DNA of 6,469 bases from NCBI GenBank assembly GCA_903868295.1, contig CAIPUQ010000558.1:1-6469 (forward strand), written 5' to 3'. This document shows, piece by piece, positions 1 to 6,143 of the stretch. How positions within the stretch are numbered: the first letter of the stretch is position 1; each line of letters begins with the position of its first letter. Below the pieces are notes generated by a model. It had not been told where the DNA came from. It was given only the letters and a program-made list of their open reading frames with translations, and did not search any database. The position numbers and the translations under genes were made by a program. This DNA is from an uncultured Roseiflexaceae bacterium (lineage in GTDB: Bacteria; Chloroflexota; Chloroflexia; Chloroflexales; Roseiflexaceae).

Positions 1-2118
1 ATGAGCGTTACGTACGGGTTCCCATCCAGGGATGACGGTCGGCATGGTGTCGCATGATTTACCCCATGCCCGAATCGTGAGGGCAATAGGCGGGCTAAAC
101 GAACGGGTGATATGTACAGCAGCAGGCGGCAAATGTGCAATGATGTCGCTGACTCCTTGGAGTATCTTGGCGCGTGGGAGTGCACGTGTCGCCCACTGTT
201 CATCGAGTTCTTGTAGCCGTTGGAGCGCAATGTTGAACGAATCTTGATCTGCGATTTGCCGCAGCCGTTGGATCAAGGCGCGCACCAACCCGCTGCTCTG
301 CTCGAGTTCTTGCATGTATGTCTGATGTGCCCGTGCGAGTTGCCCTTGCAGATGCAGGAGCGCGTTATTGAGCCGGTCATACCGTTGAATCAGGCGATAG
401 AGTTCGCTCTGCAGGGGGAACGTCAGGTCACTGGCGGTGTGAAATGCTGCGTCGAATGCGTTGACTTCGTGGCGCATGCTCAGCACGCCACGTTCGATGT
501 CCGGTGGCACGGCCAACGGGAACAGCACCATGAATTGTTCGACCAGATTCATTTGGCACTGCAGCATTGATCGTGCCCGTTCACCGCGTTCACCGACAAG
601 TGCCGCGAGCTCGGGGGTCGTCATACGCACCTCCGGGGTCACCAGGCTGGTGAGGATACGTGCCGAATGGAAGCATGCAAGCCCATCGAATGGAGTCGCA
701 TCTGCAGCAACAAGCGCTGCTGTGAAGGCTGCTTCAATGGTTGCTGGATCAGTACGGACCTCACGGATCCCTTCCGTTTGTTGCGCCTTCCAGACACGGA
801 TCAGGTCTTCACAGGCAGCGAACTCTTGGCGTGCAAGCAGTTCAATGTGTGTCATGTCCAAGCTACGCTGGATCAGCACCGCAAAGATGGTCTGTGCACG
901 CTCGCTGGCGCGTTCGGCAGCATGAATTGCCATCGCAATGTCGTTATGCCGCTCCGGATTGCTGGTGTTGAGTGATTGGGCAAATGCGCTACAGACGTGT
1001 GCGGTGACAACGTGGTATTGGGCTTCACTCCCGCTGTGTGTCAGTGCAGCAATTGGAGCAATCCCGATCTGAATCAGCGATTCGAATGCTTTATAGGCGG
1101 AGTCACGGAGCCCGCCGAACTGCGCATTCTGCTGCTCGAGGCGCGTAATCCGTTCGCTGTGCCGTTGTTGTAGCGCCGGTAAACTCCCGCCCCGTTCGAC
1201 CGCCGCTGCACGCATCGATTCTGCGTGCGTGATATGTTCGCGGCATGTGTCGGGGTCTGCTGCAATGAGTGCAGCCAGTGCAGCATCGATGCGCCGTGAT
1301 GCCTCGACAAACAATCCGCGACTTTCGTTTACATCGAACCCTTGCACCGCTGCTTTTTCGGTAGCGACCCGACCCGATGCGATGCCGTCGCGAATGTCGA
1401 CGAGTTGCGACAATAACGCGGAAAAAGTGGCGTAGATTGCCAGCGCACGTGTGGTTTCGGGCTCGATATCGGCATAGCGATGCGACGCAAGTGCCGCTTG
1501 CGCGAGCGCAAGATGCTTGTCAGCGGGGACGAGCATGGTGTGGACGGTAATACCGAGTGCATTGAGGCGATGGGCGAGTGCCAAATGAGCCGTGCGGGCT
1601 TCGTCGATGTGGGTGGTACGCTCGCTGATGCGTGCTTCGAACCCGGTACGTAGTTGAATACCGCGTTGCAATGCATCTTCGATCGGTGTAATCAGCGGAG
1701 TCAGTTCTTCAATGACCGTCAAAACGTTGCGGTAGGATGCTTCGTCTGGTGTTTTGGGCAACGCCCGCAAGGCCACATCGAGGCGTGTGCTACAGCCGGT
1801 GTACTGCGTTTCGGCTTCGAGCAACACCGCTGCGATGCTACGGGCATCTTGGTCGCTGAAGCGCACACGGTCGTATCCAGCCCGCTCACGCTCGTTATTG
1901 AGCAGCTGTGCCGTGTAATTCAGGCGGCTTTTGATGCGGCGCAGTGCGACGTCTGTTTCACCCTGCGCTGCGCGTATCCCTTTGTCGATGCGCATCTGGC
2001 GCCGCATCCTGACGAAGAGCACACTCACCAGGATCAGTACGACGATTCCGATGGTGACCACAATGATTTGTTGGAGCAGCAACGGGGTACCTGCGCTGGT
2101 GAGTGCATTTAGATCCAT
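1..2118 (-). CDS. Membrane-anchored helical protein, EzrA-like in layout, C-terminus cut by the left edge
   Basis: I translated this minus-strand frame codon by codon from ATG at 2118 to position 1 and met no stop, so at least 706 residues are encoded and the C-terminus is missing. Residues 18-36 (IIVVTIGIVVLILVSVLFV) form a membrane helix. The basic stretch RMRRQMR at 37-43 follows, so the positive-inside rule puts the N-terminus outside and the long remainder in the cytoplasm. The rest is rich in Ala, Leu, Glu, Arg and Gln and looks mostly helical (for example 47-110, 147-195, 570-650). Pro/Gly breaks near 120, 143, 199, 289, 388, 456 and 535-541 suggest consecutive helical bundles rather than one coiled coil. 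I see no enzyme motif, Walker box or signal cleavage site. The layout resembles EzrA, the FtsZ-ring regulator of Firmicutes (about 560-575 residues), but this protein is longer and homology is unproven. A TGA at 2130-2128 precludes an earlier in-frame start. It is probably the third gene of the operon, 35 bases after trpB. The gene is real; its function is unknown. Confidence 0.85.
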   Translation of the reverse strand, partial: MDLNALTSAGTPLLLQQIIVVTIGIVVLILVSVLFVRMRRQMRIDKGIRAAQGETDVALRRIKSRLNYTAQLLNNERERAGYDRVRFSDQDARSIAAVLLEAETQYTGCSTRLDVALRALPKTPDEASYRNVLTVIEELTPLITPIEDALQRGIQLRTGFEARISERTTHIDEARTAHLALAHRLNALGITVHTMLVPADKHLALAQAALASHRYADIEPETTRALAIYATFSALLSQLVDIRDGIASGRVATEKAAVQGFDVNESRGLFVEASRRIDAALAALIAADPDTCREHITHAESMRAAAVERGGSLPALQQRHSERITRLEQQNAQFGGLRDSAYKAFESLIQIGIAPIAALTHSGSEAQYHVVTAHVCSAFAQSLNTSNPERHNDIAMAIHAAERASERAQTIFAVLIQRSLDMTHIELLARQEFAACEDLIRVWKAQQTEGIREVRTDPATIEAAFTAALVAADATPFDGLACFHSARILTSLVTPEVRMTTPELAALVGERGERARSMLQCQMNLVEQFMVLFPLAVPPDIERGVLSMRHEVNAFDAAFHTASDLTFPLQSELYRLIQRYDRLNNALLHLQGQLARAHQTYMQELEQSSGLVRALIQRLRQIADQDSFNIALQRLQELDEQWATRALPRAKILQGVSDIIAHLPPAAVHITRSFSPPIALTIRAWGKSCDTMPTVIPGWEPVRNAH

Positions 2119-2131
2119 GATGGTGACTCAT

Positions 2132-2136
2132 TCCTT
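2132..2136 (-). promoter_or_regulatory. Weak, distant ribosome binding site for the helical membrane protein
   Basis: AAGGA reads on the minus strand from 2136 to 2132, 13 bases before the ATG at 2118. This is a longer spacer than the 5 bases seen before the other genes of the window, so initiation may be weak or partly dependent on ribosomes finishing trpB. The 35-base gap to trpB (2119-2153) shows nothing else: no hairpin with a T-run and no -10 hexamer. Confidence 0.4.
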
Positions 2137-2153
2137 GTGCGGGGCTGTCGCTC

Positions 2154-3344
2154 CTAGAGGTCGACGCCGAGGACCCCAGCGACGCTGAAGATGTCTTTGT
2201 CGCCGCGGCCCGATAAATTCACCAAGATTACCTGGTCTGGGGTCATCGTGGGCGCGATCCGCAGTGCGTCGGCAATAGCATGCGCACTTTCGAGCGCTGG
2301 GATGATGCCCTCGAGTTTGCTCAACAGTTGGAACCCCTCGAGCGCTTGTTCATCATCAATCGACACGTATGTCACGCGACCCTGGTCATGCAACATGGCA
2401 TGCTCGGGGCCGATAGCCGCATAGTCGAGACCTGCCGAGATGCTATGCGTCGACGAAATCTGGCCGTCGCTGTTTTGCAAAATATACGTATAACTCCCCT
2501 GCAACACACCCTTGCTCCCGCCTTCGAAGCGGGCTGCGTGATTGCCCAACGTAATCGATCGACCACCCGCTTCGACACCGCGCATTTTGATGCCGGGATA
2601 CTCGAGGAACGAGTGGAACATGCCGATGGAGTTTGAGCCACCACCCACACACGCAATAATCAGGTCGGGTAATCGCCCAGCCGCAGCGATGATTTGATAG
2701 TGTGCCTCACAGCCAATGATGGACTGGAAGTCGCGCACCATCGTCGGGTACGGATGCGGTCCCAATGCAGAACCGAGCAGGTAATACGAGTCCGGGTTCG
2801 ACACCCAGTCGCGCATCGCTTCGTTGATGGCATCTTTGAGGGTGCGCGAGCCCGAGGTCACGCCGCGTACATCGGCTCCCATCAGGCGCATCCGGAACAC
2901 ATTCGGCTTTTGCCGTTCGATGTCGTCCACGCCCATGTACACCACACACTCCATGCCCAACAGTGCACATACCGCCGCGGTGGCGACGCCGTGCTGGCCT
3001 GCGCCCGTTTCGGCGATGATGCGGGTCTTGCCCATGCGCTTGGCCAACAATCCCTGACCAAGTGCGTTATTGATTTTGTGGGCACCGGTGTGCGCCAAAT
3101 CCTCGCGCTTGAGGTATATCTGGGCGCCGCCACAGTGGGCGGTCAATCGCTTGGCATGCGTCAACGCCGTTGGGCGGCCGATGAACGACGCCTGCAGACC
3201 GGCGAGCTCTGCCCAAAACGACGCGTCGTCTTTGATAGCCGCATATGCCTCGATGAGGGTCGCCACCGACGGCGCCAGTGTCTCGGGGATATAACTGCCA
3301 CCATACGGGCCAAACATGCCGGGGCGTTCGGTGTGTGTCGTCAT
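2154..3344 (-). CDS. trpB: Tryptophan synthase beta chain (TrpB), solitary
   Basis: TrpB is the PLP enzyme that condenses indole with L-serine to give L-tryptophan in the cytoplasm, normally as an alpha2-beta2 complex with TrpA. The 396-residue product has the usual length and landmarks: N-terminal FGPYGGSYIPETL (11-23), the PLP lysine K90 in HTGAHKINN, the catalytic glutamate E112 in AETGAGQHG, the phosphate-binding GGGSNS (234-239), SISAGLDY (301-308), EGIIPALESAHA (345-356) and LSGRGDKD (377-384). It belongs to the main TrpB1 type. The chosen ATG at 3344 overlaps the upstream peptidase stop as ATGA and has GAGGAA five bases upstream. An upstream in-frame start at 3395 would add 17 unrelated residues inside the peptidase gene. 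No trpA or other trp gene lies in the window; the neighbours are a peptidase and a helical membrane protein. Position 282, equivalent to the tunnel-gate Phe280 of Salmonella TrpB, is Gln. Identity is very secure; the physiological partner is not visible here. Confidence 0.97.
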   Translation of the reverse strand: MTTHTERPGMFGPYGGSYIPETLAPSVATLIEAYAAIKDDASFWAELAGLQASFIGRPTALTHAKRLTAHCGGAQIYLKREDLAHTGAHKINNALGQGLLAKRMGKTRIIAETGAGQHGVATAAVCALLGMECVVYMGVDDIERQKPNVFRMRLMGADVRGVTSGSRTLKDAINEAMRDWVSNPDSYYLLGSALGPHPYPTMVRDFQSIIGCEAHYQIIAAAGRLPDLIIACVGGGSNSIGMFHSFLEYPGIKMRGVEAGGRSITLGNHAARFEGGSKGVLQGSYTYILQNSDGQISSTHSISAGLDYAAIGPEHAMLHDQGRVTYVSIDDEQALEGFQLLSKLEGIIPALESAHAIADALRIAPTMTPDQVILVNLSGRGDKDIFSVAGVLGVDL

Positions 3345-5389
3345 GTGCGTTCCTCTTGTAGCAATGGCAGATGTGGCAGCGCGAGATGCTGACACAAGAA
3401 GGTGTACTCAATGGCGCGGTCGGCCATGATGGCGGTCCGTCCGCTTTTGCCGGCGTGCCCAGCGTGCATATCGGTAACGAGATAATACGTCCCTGCCGGT
3501 GCCGCATGGCGGAGCGCCGCAATCCACTTGGCTGGCTCCCAATACGATACACGCGGGTCTTGGAACCCCGCCGTCAACAACAACGCCGGGTAGCGCTGCG
3601 CAACCGTGTGGTCATACGGCGAATAGCGTTGCATCACCGCCGCTTCGGCAGGAATCGTCGGATTGCCCCATTCTTCGTATTCGGGCACCGTCAACGGGAT
3701 GGTCGGGTCGCACATCGTGTTGATGACATCGACAAACGGCACCAACGCAATCGCTGCCGCATACAGCTCGGGCCGTTGGGTCACGACCGCACCGACCAGC
3801 AACCCACCCGCACTACGCCCATAGCACGCCAACCGTGCCGCGCTGGTGTAGCGCTGATCAATGAGGTACTGCGTACAGTCGATGAAGTCGTCAAACGTGT
3901 GCTGCTTGTGCGCCAGCTTGCCTTCGAGATACCAATTGCGGCCACCTTCACCACCGCCGCGTATGTGGGCAAACGCCAGCACGACGCCGCGTTCCAGCAG
4001 ACTGAGGCGCTCGATCACAAAGCCGACATTGAGGTTGGCACCATACGCGCCGTAGCCGATCTGGAGCGCGGGGGCAGTCCCGTCGCGGGCGATGCTCCGA
4101 TGGGCGACGATGGTCAGCGGGATCTGTGCGCCGTCACGCGCCGTCACATGGACGCGCTCGACGAGGTAGTCCTCGGGTCGGTGCGTGCATCCCAATGCCT
4201 CGCGCTTGCGTACTTCGACGCTGCCACTGGCCAGATCGATGGCACTGGTCACCGTCGGCATAACCGGCGTCGCATAGCCATAGACCAACACGTTGGCGGC
4301 GTATTCGTGGCTGTCGGTGTCGCTCAGGCTATACGCTGCGTCGGGGAATGTCAGCGCCTGGAGCGTCATTGACCCGTGCGCCAGATATTCGATGCCCGGT
4401 AAGCCACCGCGGCGGACCCACAGCACGACATAATCGGCAAGCACGGTGATATGCTCGATGAGCGTGTCGCTCCGCTCAGAGACGATGTGTGTCCATTCGG
4501 TCTGGTCGAGCAACTTGGAAAAAAGGGAGAAATTGGTGGCACCGTGGTTGGTCAGTCGATAGACGCGCGTACCCGCCATGGCAACGCTGTATTCGACCCC
4601 CGCGTCGCGTGGCGCCACACAGCCGACGCTGAGCGCGGATTGTGCGTCATAGAGCCACACCTCTGAGGTTTGCGCACTGTAGCTGCCTATCAGCAGATGC
4701 AGTCCATCACCCGACGCCGCCAAGTCGACATTGAAGCGCTCATCTGGCTCGTGGTAGATCCGCTGCGCGGGTTGATTGCGGTCTCCAAAGCGCCAAGCAA
4801 TCACTTCGCTGGGGCGCCAGGCCTCGTCGGGGCGCACCGCATAGATGACCTGACTGTCGGGCGACCATTCGAGCCCGTAGTACAAATCGTCGACGGGGGT
4901 AATGCACGGGCTGCCATCGGCGATGCGCCGGATATGCAGTCTGAAGCGCTCGCTGCCGTTTGTGTCGATTAGGAACGCCACCAGCGCACCATCAGGGCTG
5001 ACCCGCCAGCTCCCCACCTTGCAAAAGGACTGTCCGACTGCCTCGGCGGCGACATCGATAACCACCGCGACCTGCGTTGGATTGGCACTCGGCCAACGCA
5101 CCAATACGGGGTATTGTGCCCCCGCCGCCAGGCGAAACTGGTACGAATATGCCCCAATACGCTGCGGCGCGCTCTCGTCCGTCACCGCCAAGCGGCTGAC
5201 GAGCTCGTTGGTCAGCTGCGTCTGCAGGGTCGGGTCGAGCTGCTCGGTGGCATAGGCGTTTTCGGCAGCGAGGTATGCATGCACCGCCGGATTGGCGCGT
5301 TCGCGCAACCAGCTGTACGGGTCGACGCGAGTGGTGCCGTGGAGGGTGTGTGTGACGGGGATGCGTTGTGCACGGGGTGCGTCTGCCAT
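3341..5389 (-). CDS. ptrB: Oligopeptidase B-like S9A serine peptidase (protease II)
   Basis: Family S9A oligopeptidases are cytoplasmic enzymes that cut short peptides, in oligopeptidase B after Arg or Lys. A beta-propeller limits access to an alpha/beta-hydrolase catalytic domain. The 682 residues are full length for the family. Residues 17-45 (HGTTRVDPYSWLRE, then YLAAENAY) are the typical oligopeptidase B N-terminus. The propeller covers roughly 70-400 and the hydrolase domain about 405-675. The catalytic triad is visible: S526 in GRSAGG, D611 in FQDPRVSYWEP and H645 in AGHAGKSGR, with an 85-residue Ser-Asp spacing. VPFVDVINTM (550-559) and VPEYEEWGNP (568-577) are signature segments. E570 and E572 match the glutamates that give oligopeptidase B its basic P1 preference. 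The two aspartates linked to the P2 preference appear to be N454 and G456. There is no signal peptide. The start has GAAAGG five bases upstream. This is the first gene of the minus-strand operon and overlaps trpB by four bases. Confidence 0.93.
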   Translation of the reverse strand: MADAPRAQRIPVTHTLHGTTRVDPYSWLRERANPAVHAYLAAENAYATEQLDPTLQTQLTNELVSRLAVTDESAPQRIGAYSYQFRLAAGAQYPVLVRWPSANPTQVAVVIDVAAEAVGQSFCKVGSWRVSPDGALVAFLIDTNGSERFRLHIRRIADGSPCITPVDDLYYGLEWSPDSQVIYAVRPDEAWRPSEVIAWRFGDRNQPAQRIYHEPDERFNVDLAASGDGLHLLIGSYSAQTSEVWLYDAQSALSVGCVAPRDAGVEYSVAMAGTRVYRLTNHGATNFSLFSKLLDQTEWTHIVSERSDTLIEHITVLADYVVLWVRRGGLPGIEYLAHGSMTLQALTFPDAAYSLSDTDSHEYAANVLVYGYATPVMPTVTSAIDLASGSVEVRKREALGCTHRPEDYLVERVHVTARDGAQIPLTIVAHRSIARDGTAPALQIGYGAYGANLNVGFVIERLSLLERGVVLAFAHIRGGGEGGRNWYLEGKLAHKQHTFDDFIDCTQYLIDQRYTSAARLACYGRSAGGLLVGAVVTQRPELYAAAIALVPFVDVINTMCDPTIPLTVPEYEEWGNPTIPAEAAVMQRYSPYDHTVAQRYPALLLTAGFQDPRVSYWEPAKWIAALRHAAPAGTYYLVTDMHAGHAGKSGRTAIMADRAIEYTFLCQHLALPHLPLLQEERT
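3350..3355 (-). promoter_or_regulatory. Ribosome binding site that fixes the trpB start
   Basis: GAGGAA reads on the minus strand from 3355 to 3350, five bases before ATG at 3344. It lies within the last codons of the peptidase gene (Glu-Glu). Together with the ATGA overlap it picks this start over the upstream candidate at 3395 and implies translational coupling of trpB to the peptidase. Confidence 0.75.
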
Positions 5390-5394
5390 ACGAA

Positions 5395-5400
5395 CCTTTC
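5395..5400 (-). promoter_or_regulatory. Ribosome binding site of the oligopeptidase gene
   Basis: GAAAGG reads on the minus strand from 5400 to 5395, five bases ahead of the ATG at 5389. It supports that start. It lies about a dozen bases downstream of the predicted transcription start, so the leader is short (about 22 bases). Confidence 0.6.
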
Positions 5401-5418
5401 GTCATGGAATGTCTGTTT

Positions 5419-5424
5419 ATTATA
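5419..5424 (-). promoter_or_regulatory. Leftward -10 hexamer for the peptidase-trpB-helical protein operon
   Basis: The minus strand reads TATAAT from 5424 to 5419, a perfect sigma-70-type -10 hexamer preceded by GTG. Transcription would begin near 5412, leaving a leader of about 22 bases before the peptidase ATG. The region 16-18 bases upstream (about 5441-5447) reads ATCGTT or CATCGT, a poor -35 match, so an activator or a sigma factor tolerant of weak -35 boxes may be used. Position and match are seen directly; promoter function is inferred. Confidence 0.5.
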
Positions 5425-5458
5425 CACCTCCCCTCCCTGCAACGATGCCAAATCGGTG

Positions 5459-5464
5459 TATGAT
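5459..5464 (+). promoter_or_regulatory. Rightward -10 hexamer for the eda-kdgK operon
   Basis: TATGAT differs from the sigma-70 consensus at one base. Transcription would begin near 5471, giving a leader of about 38 bases before the ATG at 5509. The best -35 candidate is CTGCAA at 5437-5442 (three of six matches, 16-base spacer), which is weak. With transcription starting near 5471, an upstream GTG at 5467 could not be the start codon. Confidence 0.45.
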
Positions 5465-5497
5465 AGGTGGCAGACATGACGAGCGATCGACACGCCG

Positions 5498-5503
5498 AAG
5501 GAG
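5498..5503 (+). promoter_or_regulatory. Ribosome binding site that fixes the eda start
   Basis: AAGGAG lies five bases before ATG at 5509. No comparable site precedes the alternative in-frame starts GTG 5467 or ATG 5476, and both of those would add residues that are not part of the aldolase fold. Confidence 0.8.
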
Positions 5504-5508
5504 CATCC

Positions 5509-6141
5509 ATGGGGAAGTACAGCGAAGCAGTCGCACGAGCGCAAATCGTCGCGATTGTGCGGCTCGATAATTATGACCGTGCCTTGGCCGTCGCCGAAGC
5601 ACTGCTGGCAGGCGGCATCAACGCAATCGAATATACCTTGACCGGCAGTGGCGCATTCGCCGCCGTCAGCAAGGTGCGCAACGCCCTCGGCGACCGCATG
5701 TTGGTCGGTGTCGGCACCGTGTTGTCCGAACAAGACGCAACCGAGTCAATCGCCGCCGGTGCACAGTTCCTGGTGACTCCCGCCGTGCGTCCCAAGGTCA
5801 TCAAAAAGGCGACCAAAGCCGGCATCCCCACCTGCTGCGGTGCGTTGACTCCGACCGAGGCACTAACCGCCCACGAGGCCGGGGCCGAGTTCATCAAGAT
5901 CTTCCCCGCCCGCAATTTCGGGCCTGCCTACATCAAAGATATCTTGGCCCCATTGCCGTTCCTCAAGCTCATCCCCACCGGCGGTATCGACGCCAGCAAT
6001 CTGCAGTCGTATTTGGCAGCAGGTGCGACGGGTGTCGGCATCGGCGGTAGCCTGGTGACCGCCAAGGCCGTCGACGCCGGTGATTGGCAGCAGTTGACCA
6101 ATGGCGCACGCGCCTGTGTCGCAGCGTTGCGGGGGGTGTAG
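5509..6141 (+). CDS. eda: KDPG/KHG-family aldolase (2-keto-3-deoxy-6-phosphogluconate aldolase)
   Basis: This class I (Schiff-base) aldolase most likely splits 2-keto-3-deoxy-6-phosphogluconate into pyruvate and glyceraldehyde-3-phosphate in the cytoplasm. The 210-residue length is typical. Landmarks are VAIVR (14-18), the acid-base glutamate E41 in NAIEYTL, GVGTVL (67-72) with T70, AGAQFLVTP (83-91), the Schiff-base lysine K130 in FIKIFPA, and the phosphate-binding PTGGI (156-160) and GIGGSL (177-182). E. coli Eda Arg49, a ligand of the pyruvate carboxylate, aligns to T45 here. The related KDPGal aldolase DgoA has Asn at that position and shares the KIFP..FGP.YIK block, so KDPGal or another 2-keto-3-deoxy acid cannot be excluded. 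The ATG at 5509 is preferred because AAGGAG lies five bases upstream. The kinase gene starts two bases after this stop codon, and the pair points to sugar-acid breakdown. Confidence 0.93.
   Translation: MGKYSEAVARAQIVAIVRLDNYDRALAVAEALLAGGINAIEYTLTGSGAFAAVSKVRNALGDRMLVGVGTVLSEQDATESIAAGAQFLVTPAVRPKVIKKATKAGIPTCCGALTPTEALTAHEAGAEFIKIFPARNFGPAYIKDILAPLPFLKLIPTGGIDASNLQSYLAAGATGVGIGGSLVTAKAVDAGDWQQLTNGARACVAALRGV
6130..6138 (+). promoter_or_regulatory. Possible ribosome binding site of the sugar kinase gene
   Basis: A G-run ending in GGTG lies within the last codons of the aldolase gene, five bases before ATG at 6144. It resembles GGAGGTG with G replacing A. Together with the two-base gap between TAG and ATG it implies translational coupling of the kinase to the aldolase. 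Confidence 0.4.
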
Positions 6142-6143
6142 TC

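Larger units (their letters stand above)
5419..5464. repeat. Imperfect inverted repeat in the divergent promoter spacer
   Basis: ATTATACACC at 5419-5428 and GGTGTATGAT at 5455-5464 are reverse complements at nine of ten positions, separated by 26 bases. Each arm contains the -10 hexamer of one divergent promoter. The repeat may simply reflect two similar -10 regions facing opposite ways, or may be an operator for a dimeric regulator that controls both directions. Confidence 0.5.

Noticed and set aside
220..2112. Several plus-strand frames of 60-154 codons over the left third
   Set aside because: All are antisense to the continuous 706-codon minus-strand frame, which has a plausible membrane helix, consistent helical composition and operon context. 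The plus frames are short, overlap each other and show no domains.
2119..2153. Possible terminator or internal promoter between trpB and the helical protein gene
   Set aside because: The 35 bases contain no stable hairpin followed by T residues and no -10-like hexamer, so the two genes are read as co-transcribed.
2694..3392. Plus-strand open frame of 232 codons
   Set aside because: It lies antisense to trpB, whose motifs are complete. Its composition is typical of a shadow frame and it has no supporting ribosome site or neighbours.
3345..3395. Longer trpB starting at 3395
   Set aside because: The 17 extra residues (Ser/Ala/Arg-rich) are not part of the TrpB family N-terminus, and the ATG at 3344 has its own well-spaced ribosome site and an ATGA overlap.
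3371..4372. Plus-strand open frame of 333 codons
   Set aside because: It is antisense to the hydrolase domain of the oligopeptidase, which has an intact catalytic triad and family motifs. The plus-strand product is Arg/His/Ala-rich with no recognisable motif, as expected of a shadow in GC-rich DNA.
5212..5733. Minus-strand open frame of 173 codons crossing the divergent spacer
   Set aside because: It would run through the promoter region, antisense to eda and out of frame with the peptidase; the translation has no family features.
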